From positions 1 through 5,917 of the forward strand of contig CALHBW010000572.1 in the NCBI GenBank assembly GCA_937930625.1: 5,917 nt of DNA, written 5' to 3'. The position numbers and the translations under genes were made by a program. The notes below the pieces were generated by a model that had not been told where the DNA came from, made no database searches, and saw nothing but the letters and a program-made list of their open reading frames with translations. Source of the stretch: an uncultured Saprospiraceae bacterium (lineage in GTDB: Bacteria; Bacteroidota; Bacteroidia; Chitinophagales; Saprospiraceae). Numbering within the stretch: position 1 is the stretch's first letter; each line of letters begins with the position of its first letter. Shown here in pieces: positions 5,595 to 5,917 of the stretch.

Positions 5595-5625
5595 AAGTTC
5601 AAGTTCAAGAGACAAGTTCAAGTTC
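5595..5625. repeat. AAGTTC repeats just upstream of rpoA
   Basis: Four exact copies of AAGTTC lie at 5595-5600, 5601-5606, 5614-5619 and 5620-5625, arranged as two pairs separated by AAGAGAC. They begin 19 bases upstream of the rpoA start codon and would be in its leader. The word differs from those in the other gaps. Confidence 0.85.
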
Positions 5626-5660
5626 AATTTATTTGCCTGTGGCAAATTCATTTTAACTTG
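5619..5660 (-). promoter_or_regulatory. Nested hairpin in the rpoA leader
   Basis: An inner 7-base-pair stem, ATTTGCC-TGT-GGCAAAT (5631-5647), lies inside an outer pairing of CAAGTT (5619-5624) with AACTTG (5655-5660). The outer arm uses one of the AAGTTC repeats, so pairing could shift among the copies. Its position before rpoA makes a leader control element possible, but nothing in the sequence proves one; in E. coli the S4 protein controls this operon by RNA binding at another site. Confidence 0.45.
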
Positions 5661-5742
5661 TTTTATATAAAATTTTGGCCTGGGGAATAACATTAAAAAA
5701 ATGACTGCTCGTTTTTGATTCGGTAGAATTACGTTTTCCACC

Positions 5743-5775
5743 ATTCAAAATTCAACATTCATTCATTCAAAATTA
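5743..5775. repeat. GAATTTTGAATGAATG word repeat after rpsD
   Basis: On the minus strand this reads as iterated TTTTGAATG/GAATG words. A 17-base piece (complement of 5756-5772, TTTTGAATGAATGAATG) recurs exactly at 2542-2558, where it forms the end of the DUF4230 gene. Both copies lie just after a gene in its direction of transcription. The left-hand word also contains TAATTTTG (complement of 5768-5775), a -7-like match for rpoA, with TTTG 24 bases upstream in the loop of the neighbouring hairpin; the spacing is slightly long. Confidence 0.75.
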
Positions 5776-5786
5776 TTAAACGTGCA

Positions 5787-5818
5787 AAGATGCCATGCTC
5801 AAAAGAGCATGACATCTT
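5787..5818 (-). terminator. Hairpin after rpsD, possible terminator
   Basis: On the minus strand, AAGATGTCATGCTC pairs with GAGCATGGCATCTT over 14 positions (one G-U) around the loop TTTT, starting 15 bases after the rpsD stop. The U-tract that should follow is poor (TGCACGTTT), so termination may be partial or the hairpin may instead protect the messenger's end. The G-U pair in this orientation becomes an A-C mismatch on the other strand, which favours the minus strand as the functional one. Confidence 0.6.
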
Positions 5819-5833
5819 GTATATTTTAATCGA

Positions 5834-5917
5834 TTATTTCGAGTATAATTCGACGATTAGCTGTTCGTTGATTTTTTCAGGAATTGCCGCACGTTCCGGA
5901 TATTCGAGGAATTTACC
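5834..5917 (-). CDS. rpsD: 30S ribosomal protein S4, C-terminal end only
   Basis: Only the last 27 codons and the TAA stop (5836-5834) are in the window; the gene continues past the right edge. The fragment ends in EKINEQLIVELYSK, the standard C-terminus of bacterial S4, preceded by FLEYPERAAIP. S4 is a primary 16S rRNA-binding protein of the small subunit and in many bacteria also controls its own operon. Its place directly before rpoA on the same strand is the normal order of this cluster and supports the call despite the short length. The piece is too short to judge anything about the rest of the gene. Confidence 0.95.
   Translation of the reverse strand, partial: GKFLEYPERAAIPEKINEQLIVELYSK

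Noticed and set aside
5595..5625. Possible CRISPR-like array from the repeated AAGTTC units
   Set aside because: The units are only 6 bases, two pairs are directly adjacent, and there are no spacers of uniform length.

Overview
The window comes from a member of the Bacteroidota. Evidence: three promoter-like sites match the phylum's -7 consensus TAnnTTTG, Shine-Dalgarno sequences are absent before all six visible gene starts, and the L17, RpoA and S4 proteins look like those of Bacteroidota. L17 carries the long charged C-terminal tail common in this phylum. I cannot name a genus. Coding DNA has moderate GC; the gaps between genes are very AT-rich and unusually long.

Layout. The left edge (1-1100, minus strand) is the 5' two-thirds or less of an exported VIT plus von Willebrand factor A protein that runs off the window. 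A 423-base gap follows; it holds word repeats and a 60-base hairpin repeat. Two small plus-strand genes come next: a YwbE-family (DUF2196) protein at 1524-1736 and a membrane-anchored DUF4230 protein at 1911-2555. Facing them on the minus strand is radC (2732-3427). The rest is the end of the large ribosomal protein/RNA polymerase cluster, all on the minus strand and transcribed right to left: the last 27 codons of rpsD (5917-5834), rpoA (5576-4578) and rplQ (4256-3651). rplQ ends at two successive hairpin/U-tract terminators.

How the genes relate. rpsD, rpoA and rplQ form the usual translation/transcription block, but here they are spread out: 257 bases between rpsD and rpoA, and 321 between rpoA and rplQ, each gap with a terminator-like hairpin. 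radC, the DUF4230 gene, the YwbE gene and the VIT-VWA gene show no obvious pathway link; I read them as independent units.

The unusual part is the non-coding DNA. There are two long, nearly or fully perfect palindromes (1446-1505 and 3527-3582). There are also two large imperfect inverted repeats of about 150 bases (2583-2735 and 4292-4441) with similar AT-rich central hairpins but unrelated arms. Most gaps are built from a short word of 6 to 11 bases repeated over and over, with a different word in most gaps. These repeats run into the stop codons of three genes. I see no transposase, CRISPR array, tRNA or rRNA.
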